A stretch of 64,000 nt of DNA from Enterococcus quebecensis (GTDB taxonomy: Bacteria > Bacillota > Bacilli > Lactobacillales > Enterococcaceae), in NCBI RefSeq assembly GCF_001730365.1, contig NZ_MIKB01000001.1:124001-188000 (forward strand). The letters run 5' to 3'. Made by a program: the position numbers and the translations under genes. Of the stretch, positions 9,668 to 17,712 are shown piece by piece. Within the stretch, counting starts at the first letter, position 1, and the number at the start of each line of letters is the position of its first letter. Under the pieces are notes generated by a model. That model worked only from the letters and a program-made list of their open reading frames with translations. It ran no database searches and was not told the origin of the DNA.

Positions 9668-10216
9668 TCACACTTCTTTTAAATATAAAATCATCTCTAG
9701 CGCATCTTCTTTATCTTCCGTATAATAATTAGGTTTAATCGTATTTGACAAGAACCCAAGTTGTCGATAAACACGCTGGGCATTTTTGTTACTTAGTCTA
9801 ACTTCTAAAGAAATCGTCTCACAATTATTTGCTTTAGCAAATTGCTGGATTTCCCTTATTAAAAAACTGCCAATTCCTTTTCCCTGCTCCTTTGTCAAAA
9901 CAGCAACATTTGTAATATGAGCATCACTACCAAAAATTCGGCAACCAATAAAACCAATTGTCTGATTATTTTTTTGAATCAATAAATATAGATGAGGATC
10001 TGGCGATTGAAGTTCTACTAGAAAAGCTGTTTTCGTCCATGGTAATTCTCCCGCATAGACTTCTCTTTCAATTGAAAGTAAATCCTTGATATCATCAAGG
10101 ACAATTGCACGTACAGCATATTCTTGTTCTGAAATCTCTACCATTTTTTCATCATACGGTCGATTTTTAAAAAATATACCTAAAATACTATGAAAAAGAT
10201 TAAATTTTTTCAACAT
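9668..10216 (-). CDS. rimI: Ribosomal-protein-alanine N-acetyltransferase RimI
   Basis: The 182-aa product has a GNAT domain (residues about 32-180) with acetyl-CoA loop TKEQGKGIGSFLIRE near 110-124 and the RVYRQLGF motif. RimI acetylates the N-terminus of ribosomal protein S18 and, in some bacteria, other proteins. About 30 extra N-terminal residues precede the usual RimI start. The gene overlaps the end of tsaB by 17 nt, with GAGG 9 nt before its ATG inside tsaB. Confidence 0.88.
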   Translation of the reverse strand: MLKKFNLFHSILGIFFKNRPYDEKMVEISEQEYAVRAIVLDDIKDLLSIEREVYAGELPWTKTAFLVELQSPDPHLYLLIQKNNQTIGFIGCRIFGSDAHITNVAVLTKEQGKGIGSFLIREIQQFAKANNCETISLEVRLSNKNAQRVYRQLGFLSNTIKPNYYTEDKEDALEMILYLKEV

Positions 10217-10919
10217 AATTTTCTACCTCAGGTGTATGTTCTTTTAGCCAATTTTCTTCTGCTTCCACTCGTTTTAAATACATCGGTAAAAAGTGATGAG
10301 GATCCGCTTCTGGTTCGGCCAATCTACCTAGTTCCGCAAGAGTTGCTCCATTAGGTATTTGCCATTGAGGATACTCATTGATCTGAGCATTCGGTAATAC
10401 TGATTCAATCAATTGGCGAAATTTCTCAACATCTTCTCCTACAAAATAAAGGCTTGAGTATTCTTTTAGTTGTTCAAGCCACTCTTCCATGGCTATATGA
10501 CGATCTGATTTTATTGTTGTTAACACGCCATCTACATATTCATAAGCGCCAGTATAAACATTATTTCTTCTAGCGTCAAATACTGGAATAATCGGCCCAT
10601 CCACAATGACACAATTTGCTGCCAACGCTTTTAAACTAGAGATGCCAACTAATTCTTTTTTTAAAGTATACGCCAATGTTTTTGCTGTTGTTACACCAAT
10701 TCTTAGCCCTGTATAAGAACCTGGACCTTGAGCCACTACGATCCTATCAATATCATTTGGTATTAAGCCAACCTCTTTCACTAATTGCGTGATTGCTGGC
10801 ATCAAAGTTAGACTGTGATTTCTTTTAACTGTGATTGTATGTTGTCCTATTATTTTTTTCTCTTCACAAACAGCAACTGTCAATGTCTGATTGGAGGTAT
10901 CAATCGCTAATATCCGCAC
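10200..10919 (-). CDS. tsaB: tRNA threonylcarbamoyladenosine biosynthesis protein TsaB
   Basis: TsaB (239 aa here) is the inactive ASKHA partner that dimerises with TsaD in t6A synthesis. The N-terminal LAIDTSNQTLTVAV and the segment GPGSYTGLRIG near residue 64 are diagnostic. I chose the GTG at 10917-10919, with GAAAGGA 8 nt upstream. A longer reading frame from 11024 has no ribosome site and runs across the promoter. Confidence 0.93.
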   Translation of the reverse strand: MRILAIDTSNQTLTVAVCEEKKIIGQHTITVKRNHSLTLMPAITQLVKEVGLIPNDIDRIVVAQGPGSYTGLRIGVTTAKTLAYTLKKELVGISSLKALAANCVIVDGPIIPVFDARRNNVYTGAYEYVDGVLTTIKSDRHIAMEEWLEQLKEYSSLYFVGEDVEKFRQLIESVLPNAQINEYPQWQIPNGATLAELGRLAEPEADPHHFLPMYLKRVEAEENWLKEHTPEVENYVEKI

Positions 10920-10955
10920 AAAAAAAATCCTTTCTTTCTTCATGTTAGTTGGTTT

Positions 10956-10984
10956 ATTGTAGCATATTTTTATTCCTTCGTAAA
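10956..10984 (-). promoter_or_regulatory. Promoter of the tsaB-rimI-GNAT-tsaD operon
   Basis: On the minus strand TTTACG (10979-10984) and TACAAT (10956-10961) are 17 nt apart, and TGC before the -10 makes it an extended promoter. Confidence 0.65.
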
Positions 10985-11012
10985 AACACGAGAAGTTAAA
11001 ACGAATAAAGAA

Positions 11013-11041
11013 GGACAAAAGCAATCACTATACTTTTGTCC
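11013..11041 (-). terminator. Terminator of the PBP gene
   Basis: GGACAAAAG and CTTTTGTCC form a 9-bp stem just after the PBP stop codon. The T tract that follows on the minus strand is interrupted. Confidence 0.6.
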
Positions 11042-11047
11042 CTTTTG

Positions 11048-13081
11048 TTACTTGATGTTCGCCTCTAAATAATCAATCAGAGGTTTACTAATATTTGTTG
11101 CAGTATCATTTTTTCTGGAATCCTCTACCATTATCATAGCTGAAAACTTATTATTACTTCGATCCATTGCTAAAAGGAAACTATTTTCTTTTCCAAGAGT
11201 ATCTTGTTTATCCTTGATTTCAGCAGTTCCTGTTTTAGCTGCTAGTGAAAAGTCAGGATTGTACATGTTGTGAACATATCCTGATTCATCCTCCACACTT
11301 CCAAGTAAATCTGTTACGACCGTATTTGCCGCATTTGAGCTGATGACGTTTTCTTTCGTCTTCGTTTCTTTATTCAACTCAATTTTTGGATAGACTAATT
11401 TCCCTTCATTTTGGAATACAGTATACATTGTAGATTGTTGGATCGGCGTCACTAACAATTGCCCTTGCCCATACCCTGTATCTGCTAATAGTATTTCTGA
11501 TTTAAATTTATCTTCATTAGAAAGTTGTGCTGGGTTCATTGGAATCGATAAATCTAATTTTTCATCAAAAATAAATTTATCCAACCCTTTTCTAAACGTA
11601 TCTTCACCCATACGTAACGTTTGCTCCGCAAAATAAATATTATCAGAATTTACTAAAGCAGTTCTTAAATTAACTGGACTTGCTTCTTTCACACGGGTGA
11701 CAAAATAATTTCCCCAAGAGGCATCTTTTTGCCATTTTAACCCATTAATTGCAATTTCTTCATCTGGTTTCAATGTGCCAGCGTCCAGACCAATGGCACC
11801 TGTAATTGTTTTAAAAGTAGAACCTGGCGCATATCCTGTCGCAAATCTTGCTGTGAACGGTAAATTCTCATTATTGGCATACGCATCATAATCCGCTTGT
11901 GAAATACCATTTGCCATTTTATTTGGATCAAAAGATGGCGAGCTGGCCGCTGCTAATAAATCTCCTTGTTGCGGGTTCATAATAACTGCACTACCAGGAC
12001 GGTTATTAAAAATATTATATGCTTGGGACTGAACATTCTTATCTATAGTTAGTTGAATGTTTTCGCCATCTTTTTTATCCACTTTTTGAACAACCACTTT
12101 TGGAGCACCCTGTTCATCGGTAATTGTGATGTTCCCACCATCTTGTCCTCGAAGTTCCTTATCATAAGATTGTTCTAAACCTACTTTACCAATCACACCG
12201 GAACTACTTAACGTTGGATCCTTCTCGATATCTTCTGCAGTAATCATTCCTACATAACCAATTAATTGAGCAGATGCTTCTTTCAATGGATAGTAACGAA
12301 TGGTCTTGTCTTGAGATGCTGCACCTGTGGGCAAGGTTGTTATTGGATCAAAAGAAATTTTCATTGGCACAAATGAATCTGGCTTAACCCAATTTTGTTT
12401 TAATTTTTGTTCAATTTCGTCTACCGGAATATTGAATTGATCGCTGAAAGCCTTGATATTATTTGCCTTATCTTGTCCATCACCAAGTTTTCCAGGAACA
12501 AGACCTACTTGATCAAATGCTTGATTAACTGCCAATCCCTCACCATTACGATCAACAATCTCTCCTCTAATAGCGGAATCTACACCAATTGATACCTTAT
12601 CCTGACCTGACATACCAGGAAAAATTAAATTTGGCGCCCATTCAACTTTGTAACGATCTCCGTCTTTCTTGATCGTTGTTTTATACGCCAAGTTCTTCAA
12701 ATTTCCTAAAGGCGTGGTCATTTCTAAAGTGTATGAAAATGTAAAGTTACCATCTTTTCCCTTAGTAATTTTTACATCTTTACTTTTGATTCCTTGTGCT
12801 TGAATCCCTGAAAAAACTGTTTGATATTTTTCGACAACTTGGGACTTGTCATAGCCACTTTGCTTAACAGATGAGTCACTTAATGAGTCAGAAAATTGAT
12901 CAAATTCTTGTTTCGAAAAATGTTCTAAAAACATATCAGCAGATTTTTCAACTTTTTTTAATTCTTGCCCTTTCTGCCACATATCATAAGCAAAATAACC
13001 TCCAACTGCAGCAACTATTGTGATTCCACCAACAGCTATAATTAGCGGTTTTTTTGATTTTTTTCTCTCTCTTCTTTCCAA
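11048..13081 (-). CDS. pbp4: Low-affinity class B penicillin-binding protein (PBP4/PBP5 type)
   Basis: This 677-aa transpeptidase cross-links peptidoglycan. In order it has a membrane anchor (residues 12-33), an MecA_N/NTF2-like domain (about 35-152), a dimerisation domain (about 165-330) and a transpeptidase domain. The catalytic STFK is at 421-424, SDN at 479-481 and KTG at 616-618. Domain order and length match E. faecium PBP5 and E. faecalis PBP4, which give enterococci intrinsic cephalosporin tolerance. The start is TTG with GGGGGAG upstream. Low beta-lactam affinity is inferred from the family and not visible here. It appears monocistronic. Confidence 0.93.
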   Translation of the reverse strand: MERRERKKSKKPLIIAVGGITIVAAVGGYFAYDMWQKGQELKKVEKSADMFLEHFSKQEFDQFSDSLSDSSVKQSGYDKSQVVEKYQTVFSGIQAQGIKSKDVKITKGKDGNFTFSYTLEMTTPLGNLKNLAYKTTIKKDGDRYKVEWAPNLIFPGMSGQDKVSIGVDSAIRGEIVDRNGEGLAVNQAFDQVGLVPGKLGDGQDKANNIKAFSDQFNIPVDEIEQKLKQNWVKPDSFVPMKISFDPITTLPTGAASQDKTIRYYPLKEASAQLIGYVGMITAEDIEKDPTLSSSGVIGKVGLEQSYDKELRGQDGGNITITDEQGAPKVVVQKVDKKDGENIQLTIDKNVQSQAYNIFNNRPGSAVIMNPQQGDLLAAASSPSFDPNKMANGISQADYDAYANNENLPFTARFATGYAPGSTFKTITGAIGLDAGTLKPDEEIAINGLKWQKDASWGNYFVTRVKEASPVNLRTALVNSDNIYFAEQTLRMGEDTFRKGLDKFIFDEKLDLSIPMNPAQLSNEDKFKSEILLADTGYGQGQLLVTPIQQSTMYTVFQNEGKLVYPKIELNKETKTKENVISSNAANTVVTDLLGSVEDESGYVHNMYNPDFSLAAKTGTAEIKDKQDTLGKENSFLLAMDRSNNKFSAMIMVEDSRKNDTATNISKPLIDYLEANIK

Positions 13082-13123
13082 TTCTTACTCCCCCAACTTT
13101 TCAATTCAATGTATTTATAATTT

Positions 13124-13129
13124 ATTATA
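13124..13129 (-). promoter_or_regulatory. -10 of the PBP gene
   Basis: TATAAT on the minus strand lies about 45 nt before the TTG start. The -35 position (ACCTTA) is poor and falls in a small palindrome, CCTTAGG, which hints at activator-dependent expression. Confidence 0.45.
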
Positions 13130-13363
13130 CCTTATCCTTTACCCCCTAAGGTAGAAAAATGAAGCTTTTAGCAAAAATATAAAAATTTTGGCTATCCCAA
13201 CCTGGTTTCACTCGCTACTTTCATTTCATAATCAGTCCTTAGCGGTATTTTTATTAAGGGATCATATGGTATACTATTTTTACTTATTACTTTTTATATT
13301 AGCTAGACGGGCAAACATTTCAGAAAAAGCCAACTATGCTTTCAATTTTAGGAGGAATTTAGG

Positions 13364-14596
13364 ATGGGATTAATCAAAGCAGCAACAAGTGCACTAGGCG
13401 GCGGCTTAGCGGATCAATGGATTGAAGTTATTGAACCTGAAAACATGGGTGACACAACCGTCATGACAAAAGGTGTTTTTGTTCGTAAAAACGATAAACG
13501 CGGATCGAATCGTAAAGGAACAGAAGACGTTTTAACAGATGGTTCTGTTATCCATGTTTACCCTAATATGATGATGATTTTAGTCGATGGCGGAAAAATC
13601 ATTGATTATACTGCCGAGGAAGGCTACTACACAGTCAAAAATGATTCTGCTCCTTCTGCTTTTAATGGCTCTTTAAAAGACGCAATTTCTGAAACTTTTG
13701 ATCGTTTTAAATTTGGCGGTGTTACACCTCAAAAACAACAAGTTTTTTATATCAATTTACAAGAAATAAAAGGAATCAAATTTGGAACCTCTTCACCAAT
13801 CAATTATTTTGATAATTTTTATAATGCTGAGTTATTTTTGCGCGCACACGGGAATTACTCAATCAAAATCACAGATCCATTGTTATTCTTCTCAAATGCG
13901 ATTCCTAGAAATAAGAATCAAGTTGACATCAACGATATCAACGAACAATATTTATCTGAATTTTTAACAGCACTTCAATCAACCATCAATAAGATGTCTG
14001 CTGATGGTGAACGTATTTCTTATGTCCCATCTAAAAGTTTAGAATTGAGTAAATACATGGCCCAAGTTTTAGATGATGAATGGCGTGAATTACGTGGCAT
14101 GGAAATCGTTTCTGTAGCTGTAGCCAGCATTTCATATACCGATGATTCGACTAAATTGATCAATATGCGAAATCAAGGTGCTATGCTTAGTGATCCAAGT
14201 GTTCGTGAGGGGTATGTTCAAGGATCTATGGCTCGTGGTATGGAAGCAGCTGGAAATAATGAAGCTGGTGCTATGAACGGCTTTATGGGCGTTGGCATGG
14301 GTATGAATACTAGCGGCAATTATTTTTCACAAGCATCACAAACCAATCAACAACAAATGCAAGAAAAACAACCGCAACAAAATGCTCAAGCCTCTACTGA
14401 CAATTGGACATGCCCACAATGCGGAACAGAAAATACTGGTAAGTTTTGTTCTAATTGCGGTACACCAAAACCAACGAATGAAAAACCAAAATTAGAAATG
14501 AAATGCAGTGAATGCGAAGAAATAGTCGATTTATCAAATGGTATTCCAAAATTCTGTCCTCATTGTGGTAAACCATTCCAAGGCATTCCTTTATAA
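13364..14596 (+). CDS. SPFH-domain protein with C-terminal zinc ribbons (YdjI-like)
   Basis: The 410-aa protein has an SPFH/band-7-like 'virion core' domain (about residues 25-285), a Gly/Met- and Gln-rich linker (285-345) and two zinc ribbons: CPQC...CSNC near 348-368 and CSEC...CPHC near 383-402. It resembles Bacillus YdjI, a scaffold encoded beside the membrane-stress protein PspA. It has no signal peptide and should be cytosolic or peripheral to the membrane. A TATACT -10-like box lies at 13270-13275, and AGGAGGAA precedes the ATG. It is the first gene of a three-gene operon. Confidence 0.85.
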   Translation: MGLIKAATSALGGGLADQWIEVIEPENMGDTTVMTKGVFVRKNDKRGSNRKGTEDVLTDGSVIHVYPNMMMILVDGGKIIDYTAEEGYYTVKNDSAPSAFNGSLKDAISETFDRFKFGGVTPQKQQVFYINLQEIKGIKFGTSSPINYFDNFYNAELFLRAHGNYSIKITDPLLFFSNAIPRNKNQVDINDINEQYLSEFLTALQSTINKMSADGERISYVPSKSLELSKYMAQVLDDEWRELRGMEIVSVAVASISYTDDSTKLINMRNQGAMLSDPSVREGYVQGSMARGMEAAGNNEAGAMNGFMGVGMGMNTSGNYFSQASQTNQQQMQEKQPQQNAQASTDNWTCPQCGTENTGKFCSNCGTPKPTNEKPKLEMKCSECEEIVDLSNGIPKFCPHCGKPFQGIPL

Positions 14597-14609
14597 ATCC
14601 AAAAAGACT

Positions 14610-14640
14610 AGGGCTTGGCAACTGCGTCTGGCCCTTTTTC
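14610..14640 (+). terminator. Weak internal terminator-like hairpin
   Basis: AGGGC and GCCCT form a 5-bp stem with a long loop, followed by five T. It could reduce read-through from the SPFH gene into the next two genes. It is too weak to be certain. Confidence 0.35.
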
Positions 14641-14717
14641 TACATAACCAATAACAAAGGAATAACAAAAGTTGATACTTTCTGTATTTAATTATTTATC
14701 AAAAGAAAGGAAAAATC

Positions 14718-15890
14718 ATGACGGATACTTTTACACATAAATGCCCAAATTGTGGTGGTCCTTTATTATTTGATCCAAAAGATCAAAAATTTCATTGTGA
14801 ATACTGCTTAAGTATCTTTACAGAAGAGGAAGTTACCGCCTATGAGAACGCGCAACGAGACGCTCATTTAGAAGATGACTCCACTCAACTTAATAAAGAA
14901 GAACTCACCTTCACAGCTGAGTCCCAAGTCGATCAAATGACTGACGAAGAAAAATCCTCTTTCAAAGAAGCAACAGGTGCTAACGAAAACGCTGAAGATT
15001 CTTTGGAAGGTGTAATGGAAATATTCAATTGTCCAAGTTGCGGCGCTCAGATTGTCACTGAAGCAACAACTGCAGCTACTTATTGTTACTATTGTCATAA
15101 CCCAGTTGTTTTATCTGGCCGATTAAGCGGACAATTTCTTCCCGAAAAAGTCTTGCCTTTCGCTGTTGAAAAAGAGGAAGCTATTGAAAAATTTTTAGCT
15201 TGGACAAAGAAAAAATGGTTTATTCCTAAAGACTTTTTCAATAAAGAACAAATTGATAAATTGACTGGTGTTTATTTCCCTTATTGGGTCGTAAATGCAG
15301 AAGTTGATGGTCAGATGAACGCTCTGGGAACGACTATTCGTATTTGGCGTATTGGTGACATTGAATATACTGAAACAAAACAATTTGATGTAGAACGTCA
15401 AGGGAAAATTGCCTTTAAAGAACTAATCAAAAATGCTCTTTCTAAAAATGTTCAGCAAAAAATGGTTGAAGCCGTTCAACCTTTCCAAATAGACAAAGCT
15501 GTACCTTTTAAAAGCCAATATTTAGCTGGCTTCCAAGCGGAAAAACGAGATATTGAATATGAAGCAATCAAAAATACTGTTGAAAGTGAGTTAAATGATT
15601 ATTCAGAATCATTATTAAGAGACACTGCTTCCGGATACACCACATTAACTAATTTACGCACAGATATTTCTTTAGAAAGCGAAAAAAATCAATATATGCT
15701 GTTACCAATTTGGTTAGTGACCTATCGAAGCAACGAGCAGTCAAAAAAAGTTTATTACTATGCCATGAATGGACAAACTGGAAAAGTTAGTGGAATTTTA
15801 CCTATTAGTTATAAACGATTAGGATTATTCACCTTTGGTATTTTCGCTGTATTGTTAGCTATTTTCCTGATTGGAGGCTGGTTTATGTGA
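14718..15890 (+). CDS. Zinc-ribbon membrane protein (YdjG-like)
   Basis: This 390-aa protein starts with a TFIIB-type zinc ribbon (CPNCGGPL and CEYC, residues 9-31). A second CPSC...CYYC ribbon is near 105-126, then a large mixed region and a single C-terminal membrane helix (about 367-387). The layout resembles Bacillus YdjG, partner of the SPFH protein YdjI at membranes. AAAGGAA precedes the ATG. Its stop overlaps the next gene by 4 nt. The role is presumably in membrane-stress scaffolding, by analogy only. Confidence 0.8.
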   Translation: MTDTFTHKCPNCGGPLLFDPKDQKFHCEYCLSIFTEEEVTAYENAQRDAHLEDDSTQLNKEELTFTAESQVDQMTDEEKSSFKEATGANENAEDSLEGVMEIFNCPSCGAQIVTEATTAATYCYYCHNPVVLSGRLSGQFLPEKVLPFAVEKEEAIEKFLAWTKKKWFIPKDFFNKEQIDKLTGVYFPYWVVNAEVDGQMNALGTTIRIWRIGDIEYTETKQFDVERQGKIAFKELIKNALSKNVQQKMVEAVQPFQIDKAVPFKSQYLAGFQAEKRDIEYEAIKNTVESELNDYSESLLRDTASGYTTLTNLRTDISLESEKNQYMLLPIWLVTYRSNEQSKKVYYYAMNGQTGKVSGILPISYKRLGLFTFGIFAVLLAIFLIGGWFM

Positions 15891-16690
15891 GAAAAATTAT
15901 TCTTAGTATATTATCAATTATTTTTCTACTTTTCGGCTTTTCTTTAAATGTTCAAGCGGCAGAAGATTCAATTGATGATCAAGCCTCTCTCTTTACATCA
16001 GAACAAATAATTCAATTAAAAGAATTAATCGCTCCGATTGAAAACAAAGCAAAAGCGAGAGTTTATATTGTATCAAATAATAACAACGATATTGATCCTA
16101 ATCGATTTGCAGACTACTATATGTTAGACCGTATTGGAAAAGATCAAAATGGAATTACCTTCTATATAGATATGAATCAACGAAAATTTATTATTTCAAC
16201 TTCTGGGAATATGATTGATTATATGGATAATAAACGAATTAATCGTACTTTGGATGACATTGAAGTTAGTATGAAAAACGGTAATTACTTCCAAGCATCC
16301 CAGAGTTTTCTAGAAAATATTAGCCATTATATCGATCAAGGCGTCCCTGGCGGACACTATCGTATTGACACTGAAACTGGCAAAATCACTCGTTTTAAAT
16401 CTTTGACTACAACCGAAATAATCATTGCTTTTGTTGCTGCAATCATTTTAAGCGCCGTGTTCTTTATCGTAAACATTTCAAAATATCAATTAAAATTCGG
16501 CACATACCACTATCCATTTAGAGAAAAATCCAACTTGAACTTAACAAGGCGAAATGATACTTTAATCAATTCCTTTGTTACAACTCGCCGTATTCCTAGA
16601 AATAATTCTCGTAGTGGTGGTTCAGGAGGTGGAAGTAGCACTCATTCCACTGGAGGCGGAACGTTTGGCGGCGGCGGTCGCAGCTTTTAA
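15887..16690 (+). CDS. TPM-domain membrane protein (YdjH-like)
   Basis: The 267-aa protein has a signal peptide (residues 1-24, ending VQAA), an extracytoplasmic TPM domain (about 28-150), a membrane helix near 180-202 and a tail that becomes glycine- and serine-rich and ends GGGRSF. TPM domains occur in proteins of membrane quality control; Bacillus YdjH is encoded with YdjG and YdjI. The GTG start overlaps the preceding stop by 4 nt, so translation is coupled. No PspA gene is found nearby, unlike in Bacillus. Confidence 0.82.
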   Translation: MRKIILSILSIIFLLFGFSLNVQAAEDSIDDQASLFTSEQIIQLKELIAPIENKAKARVYIVSNNNNDIDPNRFADYYMLDRIGKDQNGITFYIDMNQRKFIISTSGNMIDYMDNKRINRTLDDIEVSMKNGNYFQASQSFLENISHYIDQGVPGGHYRIDTETGKITRFKSLTTTEIIIAFVAAIILSAVFFIVNISKYQLKFGTYHYPFREKSNLNLTRRNDTLINSFVTTRRIPRNNSRSGGSGGGSSTHSTGGGTFGGGGRSF

Positions 16691-16699
16691 AATATAACT

Positions 16700-16755
16700 A
16701 AAAAATCCCCATTTAAAAGAGAGACTTAAGTTCGGCTTTTAAATGGGGATTTTTT
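16700..16755 (+). terminator. Bidirectional terminator
   Basis: A 20-bp perfect stem (AAAAAATCCCCATTTAAAAG and its complement) separates the convergent TPM gene and the gene at 16758, with T runs on both strands. Confidence 0.88.
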
Positions 16756-16757
16756 AA

Positions 16758-17066
16758 TTAAATCATAATATTTAATAACTGCTGACGAAATTCTGGTCCA
16801 TATGACACAGTACCAACTGGAATTTCATAACTCAATGCCTCACAAATTTTGGTCACCCAACTCGGACCAAATCCACCGCACAACTCAATCATTTGAACCC
16901 CTTCTGCTTTAAGTTTCTTAGCAACCTCAATAACACTACCATCTTCTTTTGCTTTAGGATCAAAACCTACAGTGATGAATGTACAAGATCCTAATTCATT
17001 TTTATTAATAACTGTATTTTGTTCAGGTGAAAAGTAAAAGAATGCCCATTTATTTAAGTTTTTCAT
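16758..17066 (-). CDS. DUF6506-type small protein
   Basis: This 102-aa soluble protein appears to belong to a small uncharacterised family (DUF6506, from memory). Visible features are an N-terminal strand KWAFFYFSP, the segment CTFITVGFD, a central helix and ELCGGFGPSWV near residues 62-72, likely a ligand loop. GGAGG lies 9 nt before the ATG. The gene is alone on its strand. No function is known to me. Confidence 0.65.
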   Translation of the reverse strand: MKNLNKWAFFYFSPEQNTVINKNELGSCTFITVGFDPKAKEDGSVIEVAKKLKAEGVQMIELCGGFGPSWVTKICEALSYEIPVGTVSYGPEFRQQLLNIMI

Positions 17067-17340
17067 GTTATTAATCCTCCGATATAAAAGATATTAGCTT
17101 ATATATCAAAAACATTAGCCCTGTGCAACCGAAATGTTTTTACGTTATTTAATAGAAAAATTGTTCAATAAATCAAAACTAAAAGCAACGTATTTGTTAA
17201 ACAGTCAGACCTGTCATTTCTATTTAACAATCACACAGATCGACTAAATCGGAAAGAACGATTCCTACTCATTATAAACTAGGATATGTAGTACATCCTT
17301 TAGTTCCAATCGGTTTTTACGTTCTTTTTATAATTTTTTT
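17067..17340. other. AT-rich intergenic stretch
   Basis: No ORF with a ribosome site is seen. A short palindrome around AGGATATGTAGTACATCCT (17281-17299) may be an operator. Otherwise I see nothing. Confidence 0.3.
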
Positions 17341-17369
17341 TTGATTTTCTTTCATTTTTAAGTTACAAT
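17341..17369 (+). promoter_or_regulatory. Strong promoter that may give a leaderless mRNA
   Basis: TTGATT (17341-17346) and TACAAT (17364-17369) are exactly 17 nt apart. The usual start site, 7-8 nt after the -10, coincides with the A of the ATG at 17377. Confidence 0.6.
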
Positions 17370-17376
17370 CATTTTT

Positions 17377-17532
17377 ATGAAATTATTTCAAACTAAAAAG
17401 AGCAATGATAAGCTGATAAGGTACACTTGTTTAGCTTGTGGTTACGTTCTGATCAAAACCAAACCCGACGAAAAAGACTTGAAATGCCCATTATGTGGTA
17501 ATACACAGTCATTTGCTTACGTTGAGTTATAA
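17377..17532 (+). CDS. Small zinc-ribbon protein, 51 aa
   Basis: This short reading frame encodes a basic protein with two knuckles, CLAC (residues 18-21) and CPLC (37-40), the spacing of a rubredoxin-like or RNA-polymerase-type zinc ribbon. There is no Shine-Dalgarno, but a near-consensus promoter puts the start of transcription at or within 1-2 nt of the ATG, which suggests leaderless translation. A terminator hairpin follows directly after the stop. I do not recognise a named family; a DNA-, RNA- or protein-binding adaptor is plausible. Confidence 0.65.
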   Translation: MKLFQTKKSNDKLIRYTCLACGYVLIKTKPDEKDLKCPLCGNTQSFAYVEL

Positions 17533-17534
17533 GG

Positions 17535-17555
17535 AAGCCTTCGCAGGCTTTTTTG
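17535..17555 (+). terminator. Terminator of the zinc-ribbon gene
   Basis: AGCCT-TCGC-AGGCT followed by TTTTTT directly after the stop codon. Confidence 0.7.
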
Positions 17556-17597
17556 TAAGCAATGAAAAACCTATATCCTTTTCATTGCTTACAAAAA
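17550..17597. repeat. 19-bp perfect inverted repeat
   Basis: TTTTTGTAAGCAATGAAAA is repeated as its complement after a 10-nt loop, directly behind the preceding terminator. A T run follows only on the minus strand, so it would stop minus-strand transcription entering the zinc-ribbon gene. Confidence 0.6.
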
Positions 17598-17712
17598 CTC
17601 CCCTGCAGGAACATCAAAAACAAACCGTACAAAGTGATTGAAGCTCAAAATTTTATTATGCACTTGGGTTAGTTATACTGTAAACATTGAAAATTCTATT
17701 TGGGAGCGTATT

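Noticed and set aside
10920-11024. N-terminal extension of tsaB
   Set aside because: It crosses the operon promoter and has no ribosome site; the GTG at 10919 fits the TsaB family start.
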